A stretch of DNA of 64,000 nt from RCC1774 sp050330855 (lineage in GTDB: Bacteria > Cyanobacteriota > Cyanobacteriia > Thermosynechococcales > Thermosynechococcaceae), in the NCBI GenBank assembly GCA_050330855.1, contig JBHJNL010000138.1, forward strand, positions 1 to 64,000. Reading direction: 5' to 3'. Numbering within the stretch: position 1 is the stretch's first letter; the number at the start of each line of letters is the position of its first letter. A program made the translations under genes and the position numbers. The notes under the pieces were generated by a model. That model saw only the letters and a list, made by a program, of their open reading frames with translations, was not told where the DNA came from and did no database searches. This document shows positions 61,495 to 64,000 of the stretch, piece after piece.

Positions 61495-63210
61495 ATGGAC
61501 TTTATAGATAGGCTCTTTTACGGTTTTCTCGAAGTATATTCAGATCGTGTTATGGCTAGATTTGAACGCAAGACCCACAACATTGAACACTCTCAGGAAC
61601 AGTTCCTCAAGCAATTCATTAAAGACCACCAGAACACCGAGATTGGTCAAAAAATGGGTCTTAAAACGATTAAGACCGTTGAGCAGTTCAGATCTCGGGT
61701 TCCCATTTTGCCCTACGACTACTATCAGCCCTTGGTTGAGCGGATCGCGGCAGGAGAGACCAATGTGCTCAACCCCGATCCGGTGGTATACATCAGCTTG
61801 ACCAGTGGGTCTACGGGGAATAAAAAACAGGTGCCCGTCACCCGTAGATTTCAAGCCTCACTTCGAAAGGCAGATATCGCTGCGATGGGCTTCTTCTTTG
61901 CGGGGTCTAAACGGCGGCACCTAAAATTTGGCAAAATGCTGATTACCAATTCAGCCATCTTGCAGGGCACCACATCGGGGAGCATCGAATATGGCCCCGT
62001 GAGCGTCGGTAGCCTGCGTAAAGGCCAACAACTGTTTGAGCGGACTTTTACCCTACCCTTTGCAACCCTTACTATTCCAGATACGTTTGCTCGTCACTAT
62101 GTCGCACTTTTGTTTGCCCTGCAAAACCGGAATATGGGTGGTATGACATCGAACTTCCCGATGTTGATTCTGCGAACCTGCAGCTATTTAGAACAACATG
62201 CTGCCGATCTCATTGACGATCTAGACAAGGGTCAAATCAACGCGGACCTCAATATTCCATCTGATCTACGACATCAGCTTCAAGAACGGCTCTCTGCTTC
62301 GCCTCAACGAGCGGCGGAACTACGGCAAATTGTCAAACAACAGGGGCGCTTGACGCCCCAATGGGCATGGCCTCAGATGTCCTATGTTTGTACGGCTAGG
62401 GGAGGGACTTCAGACTTTTATCTGGAGCAGTTCCCAACCTACTTTGGCAATACACCTGTCTTTGGAGGTGTATTTGGTACCGCTGAAGGAACATTTGGGG
62501 TCTATCCTGACTTAGATACGAACGGGAGTGTTCTGGCCTTAGAAAGCGGATTTTTTGAGTTTATTCCCCAAGACCAGTGGCATGTTGAACAGCCCCGAAC
62601 CCTCCTCCCCAAAGAACTAGAAGTGGGGCAACGCTATCGCATTCTGGTGACCAGCTACAGCGGTTTCTACCGCTATGATATTGGTGATGTGATTGAAGTC
62701 TTAGGGTTTTACAATCAAGCTCCTCTGATTGTGTTCCGGCACCGCTTAGGTGGGCTTTTGTCTTCAACCACAGAGAAAACCACTGAATTTCATGTTACTC
62801 AAACGATGCAGACACTGCAGCAAGAGCTTGGGGTCCACCTCGAAGATTTCTGCGTCACCCTTTCAGAACAGGAGTTACCCGCTCGCTATCTCGTCAACAT
62901 AGAGCTGACGTCAGGGCAAGTCCTTGATCGTCCCCAAGCATTTCTTGAACGGTTTGACTATTGGCTAAGTGAGTATAACGATCCCTATAAAACAGTTCGG
63001 AGTTCAGATGTTCCAGCGCCTCAGCTCCGTATTTTGCCTTCAGGAAGCTTTGCCTATGTTCGCCAGCGCCAAGTGGATCGGGGCATGTTTGACTCTCAGC
63101 TCAAGATTCCTCACATCAGTGAAGACCGTCGGTATCTCGCGGACCTAACCGTAGAGCAGTCTTTTGCGTTCCCAGAAGAGACTTGTGTGGGTGTTTCCCC
63201 CGCAGAATGA
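61495..63210 (+). CDS. GH3-family acyl-adenylate (amido) synthetase
   Basis: A 571-aa protein of the GH3 family, known from plants where members join jasmonate, auxin or salicylate to amino acids, and present in some bacteria. The ATP-binding loop SLTSGSTGNKKQVPVT, the middle block FGGVFGTAEGTFGVYPD and the C-terminal YSGFYRYDIGDVIEVLG follow the family order. The substrate is unknown here. It is not obviously in an operon with the upstream coiled-coil gene, which is on the same strand. The pairing of a bacterial GH3 with no known acyl donor nearby is unusual. Confidence 0.9.
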   Translation: MDFIDRLFYGFLEVYSDRVMARFERKTHNIEHSQEQFLKQFIKDHQNTEIGQKMGLKTIKTVEQFRSRVPILPYDYYQPLVERIAAGETNVLNPDPVVYISLTSGSTGNKKQVPVTRRFQASLRKADIAAMGFFFAGSKRRHLKFGKMLITNSAILQGTTSGSIEYGPVSVGSLRKGQQLFERTFTLPFATLTIPDTFARHYVALLFALQNRNMGGMTSNFPMLILRTCSYLEQHAADLIDDLDKGQINADLNIPSDLRHQLQERLSASPQRAAELRQIVKQQGRLTPQWAWPQMSYVCTARGGTSDFYLEQFPTYFGNTPVFGGVFGTAEGTFGVYPDLDTNGSVLALESGFFEFIPQDQWHVEQPRTLLPKELEVGQRYRILVTSYSGFYRYDIGDVIEVLGFYNQAPLIVFRHRLGGLLSSTTEKTTEFHVTQTMQTLQQELGVHLEDFCVTLSEQELPARYLVNIELTSGQVLDRPQAFLERFDYWLSEYNDPYKTVRSSDVPAPQLRILPSGSFAYVRQRQVDRGMFDSQLKIPHISEDRRYLADLTVEQSFAFPEETCVGVSPAE

Positions 63211-63286
63211 AGCTTGTGTTTGGATGAGCGGCTGCTCTTTGCGTATAAAGTTTGGGCACTTCGCACTGCGCTAAACCCTAACAACG

Positions 63287-64000
63287 TTAATCAGTCTGAG
63301 GGCGGTGGCCTGATGATTGGAAGGCTAGCAACAGACCCGTTCCTAGAGAGACGATTGCTGCGGCATAGAACACACCGACAATACTGCTGAGACCTAAAAT
63401 CTGGCCGAAGAATAGGGGCGAAATAAACTGACCGAGAAATCCAGCGCCAATCCCGGTCGCCAGAATACTGGACTGTAGTTCATTGGGGGTCAGATTGGCT
63501 AAGCCGTTGTAAAGGCTAGGGGTAACTACACCAAAGCCGATACCAAAGAGGGTAGCGGCCACAATAATGGCACTTAACTGGCTGAGGGTCGGCATAATAA
63601 CTAAGATCAATGCCATTAGCCCCAGCCCCAATGGAATGACTCGAAAAACCCCTAGCCTCTGGGTCAATCGCTTCAGGGCTAAGACGGCGCTGAGGGCTGA
63701 GCCAATGGCCATACAGGCTAGGACGATACCGTTAACCCCCACGTCTGTGCCGAGGCGAGATTGCAGAAAGATGGGCAGATAGACCACCATGCCAAACACA
63801 ATGGCAGACACCATGATCAGGCTAAACAGCAGTGTGAGAATGGCTGGTTCGCTAAAGATCACCTTCAGATTCATGGGTTTGCCCATATCATCGCCGTTGC
63901 CCGCAGTATCCGGCTCATTCTTCTCGACCTGAGGCCGCGATTGATGCTTAGGGCGATAGATCACCCATGCGAGGGCTGCGAGAGGAATCCCCACCCCATA
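63287..64000 (-). CDS. MFS transporter, N-terminal half outside the window
   Basis: The 3' part of a major facilitator gene; the reading frame continues past the right edge. About 237 residues are seen, with six hydrophobic segments (the C-terminal bundle), a charged cytoplasmic loop (KNEPDTAGNGDDMGKP) between the halves, and family-typical GIGFGVVTPSLYNGLANLTP. The substrate is unknown; drug-efflux-like members have similar endings. Confidence 0.85.
   Translation of the reverse strand, partial: YGVGIPLAALAWVIYRPKHQSRPQVEKNEPDTAGNGDDMGKPMNLKVIFSEPAILTLLFSLIMVSAIVFGMVVYLPIFLQSRLGTDVGVNGIVLACMAIGSALSAVLALKRLTQRLGVFRVIPLGLGLMALILVIMPTLSQLSAIIVAATLFGIGFGVVTPSLYNGLANLTPNELQSSILATGIGAGFLGQFISPLFFGQILGLSSIVGVFYAAAIVSLGTGLLLAFQSSGHRPQTD

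Noticed and set aside
1..64000. CRISPR array, prophage or rRNA operon
   Set aside because: No regularly spaced repeats, phage structural genes or rRNA sequence were seen.

Overview
The window is a piece of a cyanobacterial chromosome. It carries psaC, psb28, a Psb32-type TPM gene, the carotenoid hydroxylase crtR, a RuBisCO-type LysR regulator (rbcR) and several protein families known mainly from cyanobacteria (DUF760, DUF1825, DUF3120, DUF3146, COP23, TIGR03279). The octamer GCGATCGC (HIP1), a cyanobacterial genome signature, recurs throughout, usually as TGCGATCGCA. The genus cannot be fixed from the sequence alone.

Layout. 1-850: a possible zinc-finger gene start cut by the left edge, a tiny ORF, and a coiled-coil/membrane protein with an internal duplication. 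866-7130: msrA, an NlpC/P60 peptidase, a truncated Uma2 gene, psb32 with a PPC-domain gene, an EcfT/CbiQ permease, a hicBA toxin-antitoxin pair, ilvC, and the rbp-rpsU pair. 7400-21400: mostly housekeeping genes (mnmA, crtR, UDG, an IMPase-like gene, a GIY-YIG gene, rseP, nth, rpsN, coaD with a DivIVA-like partner, psb28, moaB, a Ctp protease), plus a histidine-kinase-like gene whose ATPase motifs look degraded. 21600-27900: a small Cys protein, a CPA2 antiporter, a zinc-ribbon/FHA protein with TEVV repeats, a pyruvate dehydrogenase E2 and a HAMP-GGDEF cyclase. 28000-32150: the classic block rplS, tRNA-Trp, secE, nusG, rplK, rplA, L10 leader, rplJ, rplL. 32160-33230: a graveyard of two different IS families and a frameshifted gene. 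33220-46200: DUF3146, psaC, a LeuB-like enzyme, tRNA-Val, rbcR, a phosphohexomutase, sat, a caspase-fold protein lacking both catalytic residues, a 5-FTHF cyclo-ligase with DUF3120, and the TIGR03279 protein. 46550-50820: a tightly overlapped MoxR / DUF58 / transglutaminase operon. 50900-59470: a nucleotide-sugar epimerase, a retropepsin-like protein, small conserved proteins, glyQ overlapping an AI-2E permease, ssb, cysteine desulfurase, DUF1825 and a class IV aminotransferase. 59800-64000: a long coiled-coil protein, a GH3-family acyl-adenylase, and an MFS transporter cut by the right edge.

Most of the window is ordinary core genome. No CRISPR array, prophage or intact insertion sequence was seen. 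The most interesting items are the catalytically dead orthocaspase-like protein with DUF4384, the degenerate histidine kinase, the FHA protein with repeated threonine motifs, the 56-residue duplicated coiled coil at the left end, the coiled-coil plus GH3 neighbourhood at the right end, and the IS debris between the ribosomal operon and psaC. None of these is a clear new defence or mobile system.
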